Source of the DNA: Erpobdella octoculata
Taxonomy: Eukaryota > Annelida > Clitellata > Hirudinida > Erpobdellidae
Length of the DNA: 64,000 nucleotides
NCBI GenBank assembly: GCA_963978895.1
Contig: OZ022238.1
Span: 29,081,617 to 29,145,616, forward strand
Direction of reading: 5' to 3'
The stretch's first letter is position 1, and the number at the start of each line of letters is the position of its first letter. Position numbers and translations under genes: made by a program. Below, piece by piece: positions 33,443 to 43,384 of this stretch. The notes below the pieces were generated by a model, which did no database searches, was not told where the DNA came from, and worked only from the letters and a program-made list of their open reading frames with translations.

Positions 33443-34338
33443 ATTGCCTCACTGCAGTTCCCATATCTACCAATTTGATAGCGTCTAATCTCGTCATTAT
33501 CTGAGCTTTGAATGCCAAAAACTGCCATATCGCTGCCTTTCGTTACATATTTGCAGATGTACTTAATTGACTTTACAGAATTGCAATACTCAACATTGCA
33601 ATGTGTCTTGAATGTTTTGGAAAGAAGTGGCGAATATGGAACAATCCAACTGTTGTCAAACACGAAATCGTTTCCTTTCACTTTCTTTGTGACAGTTCGA
33701 CCGTTATCATCGGGTGATCGACGTCGATATAATGGATAGCCATCAGTGCCAGTGATGGTCTCTGTTGTAAATTTTTGTGGATAACGTTTGAAACACTTGC
33801 CGTCGACCACGCACGGTGATTGGCGGTTGATGGCGACACACGGTCCATGAATCATATTCATAACTACAACATCATGTAGGTCTGGAATGATTTCGGGATC
33901 AGCAATCTTGGCATTTATGATATCATTTATTTGGTCAGGTCTAATTTTTTCAACTAACCAAATGAGAATGTGTGAATGAGGCAAGTCTCGTTTTTGCCAT
34001 TCGATTGAATACATCCAGCATCGAGTATCACCAAAAATGTGTTGCTTTACAATGTAGTTCATCAGGGACCGAATTTTCTGTTTGAAGACACGTGCGGTGA
34101 TGTCGTGCCGATCACTTGATGTTTGTCCGGGAAGCAGCATTTGACAAATTTCAATCCACTTTGGATTAAAGGTGAAAGTAATGAATAGATCTGGCCGACC
34201 GTAATGACGAACATATGTCATTGCATCCTGCGCATATTCATACATATGACGCGGACTACCTATATAAGTAGCCGATAGAATAGTTAATCGACCAATGTTA
34301 GCTGCATCTCCTTCGGTGCTCTTGTCTTCGAGAAGCAC
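33440..34338 (-). pseudogene. Helitron Rep (HUH) nuclease domain
   Basis: Rolling-circle replication initiator part of a Helitron transposase. Visible: GRPDLFITFTFNPKW, the HUH-type metal motif RDLPHSHILIWL and the two-tyrosine motif YICKYVTKGSD, all with catalytic residues present. The frame continues to 33301, but the true sequence leaves it near 33440 by a frameshift. The start is fused out of frame to the N-terminal frame, so the whole is a pseudogene although the Rep core is preserved. Confidence 0.87.
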
Positions 34339-34474
34339 GAAGCCGGGCCATACTAACGCGTCGCCTTTCTCGCGCTAATTCCAGTTCTTCCGCGGTGGAT
34401 TGGTTATTATTGTTCCGATGCCTAATTCCCTGACGGCTATTTTGGGAAAGATTAGATCTTCTGGGTCGCGGCAT
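34298..34474 (-). pseudogene. Helitron protein N-terminus, basic leader
   Basis: ATG at 34474 (minus), 58 codons, starting MPRPRRSNLSQNS and containing MARLRASRRQE, the Arg-rich start common to invertebrate Helitron proteins. Stops in another frame inside the start of the Rep frame: a deletion fused the two out of register. Confidence 0.75.
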
Positions 34475-34777
34475 TGTTTTGTTATTAATAATGTTTTTGT
34501 TAAAAGTAATAAAACTTTAAAACTCGCAAAATAATTACAACGAACGAAAATATAATATTGACAGAACAGCATTGACACTTTGTTAATGCCAAATGGAAAA
34601 CGGAAAATGCGAAACTAAAAATCATATATCTATGCTAAAAATATCTTGTATATTTTTATGGCCAATAAACAATTATTTATTTTATATTTTGATTGAAAAA
34701 GATATTTACTTAATTTTTTCTGTGAGATTTTCAATTGTAAACAATGAAATAGTCAGAAAATTTAATAACATGCGCTC

Positions 34778-34956
34778 TTTTTTTTTATTTTTTTATAATA
34801 GTTTATAGTCCTTTACACCAAGTGTTTTAAGACTGAAATAGCTGTATGTAGAAAGCACCTAAATGCTTCCTGTCGTGGATCAAAGTTTGATCCTTTTAGC
34901 TGTCCCTCCTCCTTTATCCAGGCTTGGGACTGGCTCGCAATTAGCGAGGCGGAGTT
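34778..34956 (-). mobile_element. SINE-like retroposon, copy 2, with 11-bp target duplication
   Basis: AACATGCGCTC occurs exactly on both sides (34767-34777 and 34957-34967). On the minus strand it starts AACTCCGCCTCGC and ends in an A-rich tail. It contains CAGTCCCAAGCCTGGATAAA and a GGATCAAACTTTGATCC hairpin, both shared with copy 1 at 23672. The motif resembles sequences I recall from 5' regions of animal LINEs. No tRNA boxes seen. Confidence 0.82.
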
Positions 34957-36292
34957 AACATGCGCTCTACCCTATTTGCGCATAAATGTCATGTCGCAGA
35001 AAATTAAACATCTGTATATCTCGATAACTCAAACTCCAAATAGAATTTTTTTTGTCCGTAAGACCAATTAGAGGGTGCTCTACAACTTTGCCATTTGAAG
35101 TTTTTTTCTAGGACGCACTGTTAAGGCTGTATAGCTACCGGGCTACATACTGCGGTCCCCATGGGCCACTCCATGATTCAATGTCAATTTTTTTTAATTA
35201 TTCTGTTAATAGGAGCTGAGAGATAATATTATTATTTAAGAAAATTAACTAATTTGCTAATATTATTCCTATTATTGGAAAGTTCGACGCTTTGCGGATA
35301 TATTTGAGCATACGTATTAACTCAATATAAACAAGTTGAAAATAAATAATTATTAATAATATTATTAATAAAGCAAATTAACTAATTTGCTAATATTATT
35401 CATATTATTGGAAAGTTCTACGCTTTGCGGATACATTTAATGAAATTATTATTAACGACATTTTACGATTTTGCAATTATTATTCCTCTTATTTTAATTA
35501 ATAATAATTTCATTTACGAAAATTAACTAATTTGTTAATATTATTTCTATTATTAGAATGTTCGACGCTTTGCAGATACATTTAATGAAATTATTATTAA
35601 CGACATTTTACTATTTTACAATTATTATTCCTCTTATTTTAATTATTAATAATATTATTATTTACGAATATTAACTAATTTGCTAATAATATTCATTTTA
35701 TTGGAAAGTTCGACGCTTTGCGGATATATTTTGAGCATACGTCATAACTCAATATAAACAAGTTGAAAATAAATAAATCACCGAAGTAGTACATTGGCGG
35801 GTTTTCCCAATAATAGCCATTGAAGGTTGGGTTTTTTTGTAGGCTGTTTTTTTCATTATCAGCCATTAAAAGTTGGGTTTTTTCTTAGGCTTTTTTTTCA
35901 CTATCACCCAAAATATGTTGTTTTTTTCGTAGGCTGTTTTTTCCGATCAAATCAAATAAATATTGTGTTTTTCGTATTCGGTTTTTTCACAATCACACAA
36001 TAAATGTGGTTTTTTTCTTAGGCTATTTTTTCCAATATCGCCCATTTAAGGTTTTTTTTCAACATCATCTAATCAATTGAAAGACCATTCCAAAACGTTT
36101 TGAAGTGAAAAATCATCTGCTACTGGCTGAAATAGTCACATGCTTCGCTTGCGAAGCAACCGTAAAGTAATTACTATATAAGCGCATTGGTGTTGTTTTT
36201 TGAGCTTAGAATGCTATTTGAGTGCGACTACCTTTACGATTAATATGTAAAAACTCACACGCTTCGCGCGCGAAGTGTGCGTCAAGTGCTGG

Positions 36293-37544
36293 ATCCTACT
36301 ATAAAAGCGCAATTATGTTATTCCGATTATTGAAAAGTTCGACGCTTTGCGGATATATTTAATGAAATTATTATTAACGAAGATTAACTATTTTGCTAAT
36401 ATTATTCCGATTATTGGAAAGTTCGACGCTTTGCGGATATAATTAATAAAAATATTTTTAACGACATTTTTCTATTTTTTAATTATTATTCCTCTTATTT
36501 GAATTATTAATAATATTATTATTTAGGAATATTAACTAATTTGCATATAATAATGCTATTATTGGAAAGTTCGACGCTTTGCGAACATATTTTGAACATA
36601 CGTCATAACTCAATATCAGCAAGTTGAAAATAAATAAATCACCGAAGTAGTACATCGACGGGTTTTCCCAATATCAGCCATTAAAGGTTGGGTTTTTTAG
36701 ACGGTTTTTTTCATTATCAGCCATTAAAGGTTGGGTTTTTTCTTAGGCTTTTTACCCTATCACCCAAAATACGATGTTTTTTCGTAGGCTGTGGTTTTCG
36801 ATACTATCCATTTAATATTGTGTTTTTCGTAGGCGGTTTTTTCACGATCATCCAATAAATTTTGTTTTTTTCGTAGGCTGTTGTTTTCGATACTATCCAT
36901 TTAATATTGTGTTTTTCGTAGGTGGTTTTTTCACGATCACCCAATAAATGTTTTTTTCGTAGGCTGTTTTTCCCGATCATATTCCAATAAATATTGTGTT
37001 TTTCGTATTCGGTTTTTTCACTATCACAATAAATGTGGTTTTTATCGTAGGCTATTTTTTCCAATATCGCCTATTTAAGGTTTTTTTCGGAAGCAGTTTT
37101 TCCAACATCATCCAATCAATTAGAAGACTATTCCAAAACTTTTTGAAGTGAAAAATCATCTGCTACTGGGTGAAATAGTCACATGCTTCGCTTGCGAAGC
37201 AAGCGTAAAGTAATTACTATATAAGCGCATTGGTGTTGTTTTTGAGCTTAGAGTGCTATTTGAGTGCGACTACCTTTACTATTAATATGTAAAAACTCAC
37301 ACGCTTCGCGCGCGAAGCGTGTCTCAAATGTAAATGTAAATGTAAATGTTTGATAATTTATTGTGCGCTTTTTCCGGGTTGTTCAAAGGCGCTGTTTTTA
37401 ACATGCCCCACTGAGAGAACGATTTTACCCACTAAGTTTTCCGTTGACATGGGCTACTAGGCAGTGAGTGGGAGTCGAACCGTGAAGCTCTCTCATTCAA
37501 GGCTAACGCTCTACCAGCTCAGCTAGCCTAGCACCAAGTGCTGG
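36293..37544 (+). mobile_element. Helitron array unit 5, carrying a tRNA-derived SINE
   Basis: Starts with an extra A, then TCCTACTATAAAAGCG; the CACCCGATTAGC head is deleted. 147-bp block 36320-36600, 44-bp block 36660-37110. The terminal palindrome is followed by a SINE (37330-37535), then CAAGTG and CTGG. Confidence 0.8.
37330..37535 (-). mobile_element. tRNA-derived SINE
   Basis: On the minus strand it starts GGTGCTAGGC with pol III box A TAGCTGAGCTGG (37514-37525) and box B GGTTCGACTCC (37471-37481), then a unique body and a 3' tail of ATTTAC repeats. Sequence of other array units shows where it entered (palindrome to CAAGTG). Its 3' part (CGCACAATAAATTATC) may borrow a LINE tail. Not a tRNA gene: the cloverleaf is not maintained. 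Confidence 0.85.
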
Positions 37545-38720
37545 TTCCCAACATAAAAGCGCAATGATGTATTATGTATGTATTATGTCACCCGATTACC
37601 ATCTGCAGGTCTGAAAAAACTCACGTTGATAGATTATTAGACGCTGAACACTGTTTGTTAGGGCAATTTTTTGTTAAAATGTTTAAATAAAAAGTTATTA
37701 GCCGCGAAATTCAACGCTATGCGGATATATATAATGCATCGTACGTCATCTTTCAATATAAACAAGTTGAAAATAAATAAATCACCGAAGTAGTAGTCGG
37801 CGGGTTTTTCCTAATTTTAAACAAGCTGTAAATTATTATTAACGACAATTTTCTATTTTGCAATTATTATTCCTATTATTTTAATTATTATTATTAACGA
37901 AGATTAACTATTTTGCTAATATTATTTTGATTATTGGAAAGTTCGACGCTTTGCAGATACATTTAATGAAAGTATTATTAACGACATATTAGTATTTTGC
38001 AATTATTATTCCTCTTATTTTATTTATTAATAATATTTTTTTTTACGAAAATTAACTAATTATTATTGGAAAGTTCGACGCTTTGTGGATATATTTAATG
38101 TAATTATTATTAACGACATTACTTATTTTAATACATTATATATAATATATTAATATATTAAATAAAAAGTTATTCGCCGCGAAAGTTTAACGCTTTGCGA
38201 ATATAATTTGAGCATACGTCATAACTCATTATAAACAAGTTGAAAATAAATAAATCACCGAAGTAGTACATCGGCGGGTTTTCCCAATATCAGCCATTGA
38301 AGATTGGGTTTTTTTGTAGGCGTTTTTTTTCATCATCAGCCATTAAAAGTTGGGTTGTTTCTTAGGTGGTTTTTTCACTATCACCCAATAAATGTTTTTT
38401 TCGTAGGCTGTTTTTCCGATACCATCAAATAAACAGTGTTTTTCATAGGCGGTTTTTTCACTATCACCCAATTAACATGGTTTTTTACGTAGGTATTTTT
38501 TCCTAAATCATCCAATCAAATAGAAGACCATTCCAAAACGTGTCCAAGTGAAAAATCGTCTGCTACTTACTATTTTAGTCACCCGCTTCGTTTGCGAAGC
38601 GTGCGTAAATTTATTACTATATTATCGCATTGGTGTTGTTTTTGTGTTGAGAGTGCGGTTTGAGTGCGACAATAATGTAAAATCACACGCTTCGTGCGCG
38701 AAGCGTGCGTCAAGTGCTGG
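37545..38720 (+). mobile_element. Helitron array unit 6
   Basis: 1176 bp, starts TTCCCAACATAAAAGCG, ends with the palindrome (CTTCGTGCGCGAAG variant) and CTGG at 38717-38720. 147-bp block 37830-38110, 44-bp block 38270-38510. Confidence 0.85.
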
Positions 38721-39249
38721 TTCCCTACTATAAAAGCGCAATGATGTAATATGTATGTCACCCGATTGGCATCTGCAGGTCTGAAAAAACTCACGTTGAT
38801 AGATTATGAGACGCTGAACACAATTTGTTAAGCCACTTTATGTTAAAAATGTTTAAATAAAAAGTTATTAGCCGCGAAAGTTTAACGCTTTGCGGATATA
38901 TATAATGCATCGTACGTCATCACTAAATATAAACAAGTTGAAAATAAAGAAATCACCGAATTATAGTACTTCGGCGGAGTTTTTCTAATTTTGGGATTAC
39001 GTCATCACACCTTATAAACAAATTGAAAATAAACAAATCAGCGAAGTAGTTAGTTTTTCCAAAATCATCCAATCAAAGAGAAGACCATTCCAAAACGTTT
39101 TCAAGTAAAAAATCATCTGCTACTGGCTAAAATAGTCACACGCTTCGTTTGCGAAGCGTGCGTAAAGCAAAAATGTTGTTTTTGAGCTTATAGTGCGATT
39201 TGATTGCGACTACCTTTTATTAATATGTAAAAACTCACACGCTTCGCGC
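38721..39249 (+). mobile_element. Helitron array unit 7, truncated
   Basis: Starts TTCCCTACTATAAAAGCG. Lacks the repeat blocks and breaks off in the terminal palindrome (GCTTCGCG), where it joins the middle of unit 8 (CAGGTCTG), an internal deletion joining two units. Confidence 0.78.
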
Positions 39250-41009
39250 AGGTCTGAAAAAACTCACGTTGATAGATTATGAGACGCTAAACACGGTTTG
39301 TTAGGGCACTTTTTTGTTAAAATGTTTAAATAAAAAGTTAGTAGCCGCGAAAGTTTAACGCTTTGCGGATATATAAAATGCATCGTACTTCATCTTTCAA
39401 TATAAACAAATTGAAAATATATAAATCACCAAAGGCGGGTTTTCCCATTATTTTTGAGATTACGTCATCACACAATATAAACAAGTTGAAAATAAACAAA
39501 TCACCGAAGTCGTGTTTTTCCTATAATTTTGAGATTACGTCATCACACATTATAAACAAGTTTAAAATAAATAGAGGTGATTTTATTCGTAGGCGGTTTT
39601 TTCAAATTTGGCTATTCAAAGAAAAGACCATTCCAGAACGTTTCCAAATGGAAGATCGTCTGCTACTAGCTGAAAAACAACACCAGGCTGTTTTATAATA
39701 TTAACGACAACTTCTACGCTTTGCGGATTCATTTAATGAAATTATTATTAACGACATTTTTTCTATTTTGCAATTATTATTCCTCTTATTTTAATTATTA
39801 ATAATATTATTATTTACGAAACTATTTTGCTAATATTATTCCTATTATTGGAAACTTCTACGCTTTGCGGACACATTTAATGAAATTATTATTAACGACA
39901 TTTTACTATTTTGCAATTATTATTCCTCTTATTTTAATTATTAATAATATTATTATTTACGAAACTATTTTGCTAATATTATTCCTATTATTGGAAACTT
40001 TTACGCTCTGCTGATACATTTAATGAAAATATTATTAACGCCATTTTACTATTTTGCAATTATTATTCTTTTTATTTTAATTATTAATAATATTATTAAT
40101 AACGATTGGCTAATATTATTCCTATTATTGGAAAGTTCGACGCTTTGCGGATATATTTAATGAAATTATTATTAATGACATTTTTTATTTTATTATATTA
40201 TATATTATAATATATTAATATATTAATAAAAAGTTATTAGCCGCGAAAGTTTAACGCTTTGCGGATATATATAATGCATCGAACGTCATCACTCAGTATA
40301 AACAAGTTGAAAATAAACAAATCTCCGAAGTACACCGCGGGTTTTCCCAATAATTTTGAGCGCTCTTCATCAAACAATATAAACAAGTTGAAAAGTATTA
40401 TTAACGACAATTTACTAATTTGCAATTATTATTCCTCTTATTTTAATTATTAATAATATTATTATTAACGAACATTAACTAAGTTGCTAATATTATTCCT
40501 ATTATTGGAAAGTTCGACGCGTACGTCATCGCTGAATATAAACAAGTTGTAAATAAATAAATCGCCGAAGTAGTACATTGTCGGGTTTTCCCAATATCAG
40601 CCATTGAAGGATGGGTTTTTTCGTAGGCGGTTTTTTCATTATCAGCCATTAAATATTGTGTTTTTCGTAGGCGGTTATTTCCAAAAACATCCAATACAGT
40701 TGTTTTCGTAGGCGATTTTTTCACTATCACCCAATAAATATGGTTTTTTTCGTAGGCTGTTTTTCTCAATATCGCCCATTAAAGGTTTTTTCGTAGGCAG
40801 TTTTTCCAAAATCATACAATCAAAGAGAAGACCATTTCACAACGTGTTCAAGTGAAAAATCATCGCTTGCGTAGCGTGTGTAAAGTTATTACTATAATAG
40901 CGAATTGGTGTTGTTTTTGAGCTTAGAGTGCGATTTGAGTGCGACTACCTTTACTATTAATATGTAAAAACTCACACGCTTTGCGCGCGAAGCGTGCGTC
41001 AAGTGGTGG
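39250..41009 (+). mobile_element. Helitron array unit 8, 5' end lost
   Basis: Begins at CAGGTCTGAAAAAACTC, repeats the TTTAACGCTTTGCGGATATA and AAACAAGTTGAAAATA segments more than once, has the longest 147-bp block (39690-40510) and a 44-bp block (40560-40810), and ends AAGTGGTGG next to host T 41010. Confidence 0.8.
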
Positions 41010-41360
41010 TATTAATAAAATCGTAAACAAAACAGAATGGTACAAACCATCACCGTACAAAGGTTACAGCGAAAAGTTAGTTCGGTCGACAAATGGAGAT
41101 GGTCACATTGTGAAACGTATCGAATTAGTCATACGGGATAAGATGAGATAAGACGATCATTAAATGTTAATTAAAGAATCTCGGGTTAATTTTGTCAAGC
41201 CACACGTCGTTCAGTTCTACTAAAACTTTAATTAATATGCATGAAAATATATGTTATTTGGGTTTTTAATTTTTTCTTACTCTGTTTATTTCTTTCTTTC
41301 TTTTGTTTTTCGCCGGGCGAAGCTACGCCTGTTTGTGTTGGGATAGAAACCCCTGGTTGT
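41010..41360. mobile_element. Right part of the repeat interrupted by the array
   Basis: Matches 57270-57640: AAACAAAACAGAATGG, ATCACCGTACAAAGG, GGAGATGGTCACATTGTGAA, AGATGAGATAAGACGATCAT, CACACGTCGTTCAGTTCTAC and the GC-rich hairpin GCCGGGCGAAGCTACGCC. With 24960-25142 it reconstitutes a short element that received the Helitron array. Confidence 0.75.
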
Positions 41361-41614
41361 GGCTTAGTTTGAAGGCCCTTTTTTTGTATAAATAAACACT
41401 ATTTGATTAATAAAATATATTTTATATATATTGTTACGATATCGCCAAATCGTATACCGGGTTCGCTGGAATGGTTTTGCAGTTTACTGGAAAATAATAA
41501 ATGAGCTTTGATAAGTTTTTTTTATACCTATTAATATAATAATAATAAAATGGTTTAAATTCTGTATGGTCAATCAAACGGAAATTGGTAATTAAATCAG
41601 CGATTATTATTTCA

Positions 41615-41953
41615 TTATCCCTTTTTAATTCTGTTTGTTCCGAACAGCATAGTCGCTTTTGAAAAACGCGACACGGCCACGAACAAGAATACTTTCATCT
41701 TCACTCGTGGCTTTGACCGCAATTCGCAAACCACATGGTCAAATCTTTTGACTGTTTGACGCAGTTTCTTCCAGTCTCGCTGGAGCCTGTGCGATCTTCC
41801 GATTCGGTTTTGTGGGCCTGAAAACCATGCCAAATCGTTATTTCTCAATTTCTTCATACATAACTGCCGATCACAGCGGGCCCACACCAGGCCACTGACG
41901 GCTCTCCGCAACCGATGCCGCAACTGCACGACAGTCAGTTTCCGACCTTTCAC
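41615..41953 (-). pseudogene. Gypsy integrase C-terminal remnant
   Basis: Contains NNDLAWFSGPQNRIGRSHRLQRDWKK, then KRFDHVVCELRSKPRVKMKV, matching the end of gypsy integrases (DLVWL, PKLQRxWEGPY, RRKMKVVH). It ends next to the 3' LTR at 41614. A more diverged copy of the same region is at about 46990-47700. Confidence 0.75.
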
Positions 41954-42165
41954 CGCTCCTCAAGCCCCAAAGCACAGGATTGTCGTCTACTGCCACTAAA
42001 CACAAAACTGTTGAAACATTTTCTGCAACAGGAATTTCTTGAGTACATTTGAACAAGCGATCCTCCTGTCTCTCAAAACGATCTTCTACCAAGCAAGCTT
42101 TATACTTTACATTTGTAAGGCACTCTGCGCAGTTTCCACGATCATTTAAATTTAAAAGACGCTTA

Positions 42166-42977
42166 TCATCTGGACATAACTCCTCTATGGCCTACACACA
42201 AAAATCCCGGCATACCCTTATGCAAAACTCTGGTTTTTCCAACATGTCCGGAGTTGTCTGCAACTGGCCGCCGGCACCACCAGGCGCCTCTGAAAGTTTT
42301 TCCACGGATCCTAGGACTTCCCCAGAATTTGTCAACCACAGGGCCAACTTTAGCGGCGCCCCGCCACAAAACTGGACCACTTCTTTTTTCACTGTCCTCA
42401 TCACGATCCACCTGACCTGTGCAGTCTGTACGGCTGTCATCTGTCACATGTTCTGAGACACAGCTGGTGGACTCCAGTTCAAACTGGGTTTTGCCGCAGC
42501 AACCCACATCATTTTCTTCACCAGCAACACGCTCGTCCAGAATCGTGTCCACCACTGCCTCAGCCGTTTCAGCGACCAAACTCCCAACATTCGTACCGTC
42601 CAGTCCGTATTCAGGCAAACCACTGCCAGAAACACTCAGATTTTCCACATCTGTTAATCGCAACTGACCTTCAAGATTTAATTTTTTTATTCCTTCCATA
42701 ACTGCTTTGGTTTCTTTTTGCGTTGCTCTGTTTTCCTCCTGTGCTGCTCTGTTTTTTTCCTGTGCTGTTCTGTTTTCCTCCTCCATCCTGTTTAGAGCCT
42801 TCATCAATTTATCATCTGTATTGAACGCGTATTCTCTGGATCAAACCCATTGTTCTCCAATGACGTCCGAAGCCGGTCCACAAGCTCAGACTTTTTTCCT
42901 TAATCATTGAGCTCTTGTTTTCTAAGTTCCCGCCCCAACTTGAGTGTCAAGAACTCATCCAATGCTTTCAAAACCAT
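42166..42977 (-). pseudogene. Gag-like protein with SAP-like start
   Basis: From Met near 42977 the minus strand reads LGRELRKQELND, a stop, then GKKSELVDRLRTSLENNG: the Leu/Gly/Lys pattern of a SAP-type DNA-binding helix pair. After a further break the frame 42166-42807 shows a Glu/Arg/Gln-rich coiled-coil (MEEENRTAQEKNRAAQEENR) and a GKTF-RGAWWCRRPVAD tail. No CCHC knuckle seen. Inferred structural protein; two interruptions. Confidence 0.55.
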
Positions 42978-43384
42978 TCTTTTAATCCAACTTCTGACAT
43001 CAATGTTACGATATCGCCAAATCGTATAACGTGTTCGCTGAAATTGTTTTGCAGTTTATTGGAAAATAATAAATAAGCTTTGATAAATCTTTTTATACCT
43101 ACTAATATAATAATAATAAAATGGTTTAAATTCTGTATGGTCAATCGAGCGGAAATTGATAATTAAATCAGCGATTATTATCTCAATATTATCAAAAAGG
43201 CATTTGACATACTTACATTATCTGACTAATAAAGCAACATTTTTTATAACCTTTCCAGGCACGTCGAAGTGCGCGGTATATGCGTAAAACTACGGTAAAT
43301 GCACTAAATGGTCCGATGGTTACGCAATAAAATCCTAGAAATAGGTTTTTGCTCATAAAACGTGAAATAACGTGTTTTTTCCAA

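Larger units (their letters stand above)
32786..35223 (-). mobile_element. Rep/helicase Helitron, internally deleted, nested in array unit 4
   Basis: The plus strand shows host A, then CTAGCGGACCCGGCGAAC (the element's 3' CTAG end in reverse) and on the right GA followed by T, i.e. a 5' TC start. Coding remains on the minus strand: an N-terminal basic frame (34298-34474), the Rep domain (about 33440-34338) and the last helicase motifs (32915-33442). A SINE-like insertion is at 34778-34956. The body between Rep and the helicase end is deleted, so it is not autonomous. The right border is less certain than the left. Confidence 0.75.
31602..36292 (+). mobile_element. Helitron array unit 4, with expanded heptamer and nested Helitron
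   Basis: Starts TTCCCAACATAAAAGCG (TT in place of TC). The 5' heptamer is expanded to about 1 kb; a Rep-type Helitron occupies 32786-35223. 147-bp block 35224-35720, 44-bp block 35800-36070, terminal palindrome with one change (CGAAGTGTG), CTGG at 36289-36292. Confidence 0.82.
25143..41009 (+). mobile_element. Head-to-tail array of eight non-autonomous Helitron units
   Basis: Each unit starts TCCCCAACATAAAAGCG or a close variant and ends with a 22-bp perfect palindrome (core ACGCTTCGCGCGCGAAGCGT), then CGTCAAGTG and CTGG. TC start, hairpin nine bases before CTRR, and a host A on the left (25142) and T on the right (41010) match Helitron termini and target. Unit junctions are CTGG directly followed by the next unit's 5' end. 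The undisturbed unit is about 1.2 kb and encodes no protein, so it would depend on Rep/helicase from elsewhere. Later insertions: MITE, LINE-2, Rep-type Helitron, SINE. The last unit ends GTGG instead of CTGG. Confidence 0.85.
41432..43185 (-). mobile_element. Deleted gypsy-type LTR retrotransposon (gag and integrase tail only)
   Basis: Two LTRs of about 182 bp (41432-41614 and 43004-43185) start TGTTACGATATCG and end TCA on the plus strand; ATAT flanks both sides. On the minus strand the 5' LTR is followed by TGTCAGAAGTTGGAT, a common gypsy primer-site string, then a gag-like frame and the C-terminal end of integrase. Protease, RT, RNase H and the integrase core are deleted: a non-autonomous derivative. 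Confidence 0.82.

Noticed and set aside
37471..37535. tRNA gene on the minus strand
   Set aside because: Box A and B are present but acceptor pairing is absent and a SINE body with ATTTAC tail follows.
42049..42910. Plus-strand frames of 67 to 135 residues
   Set aside because: Antisense to the gag-like region of the LTR element.
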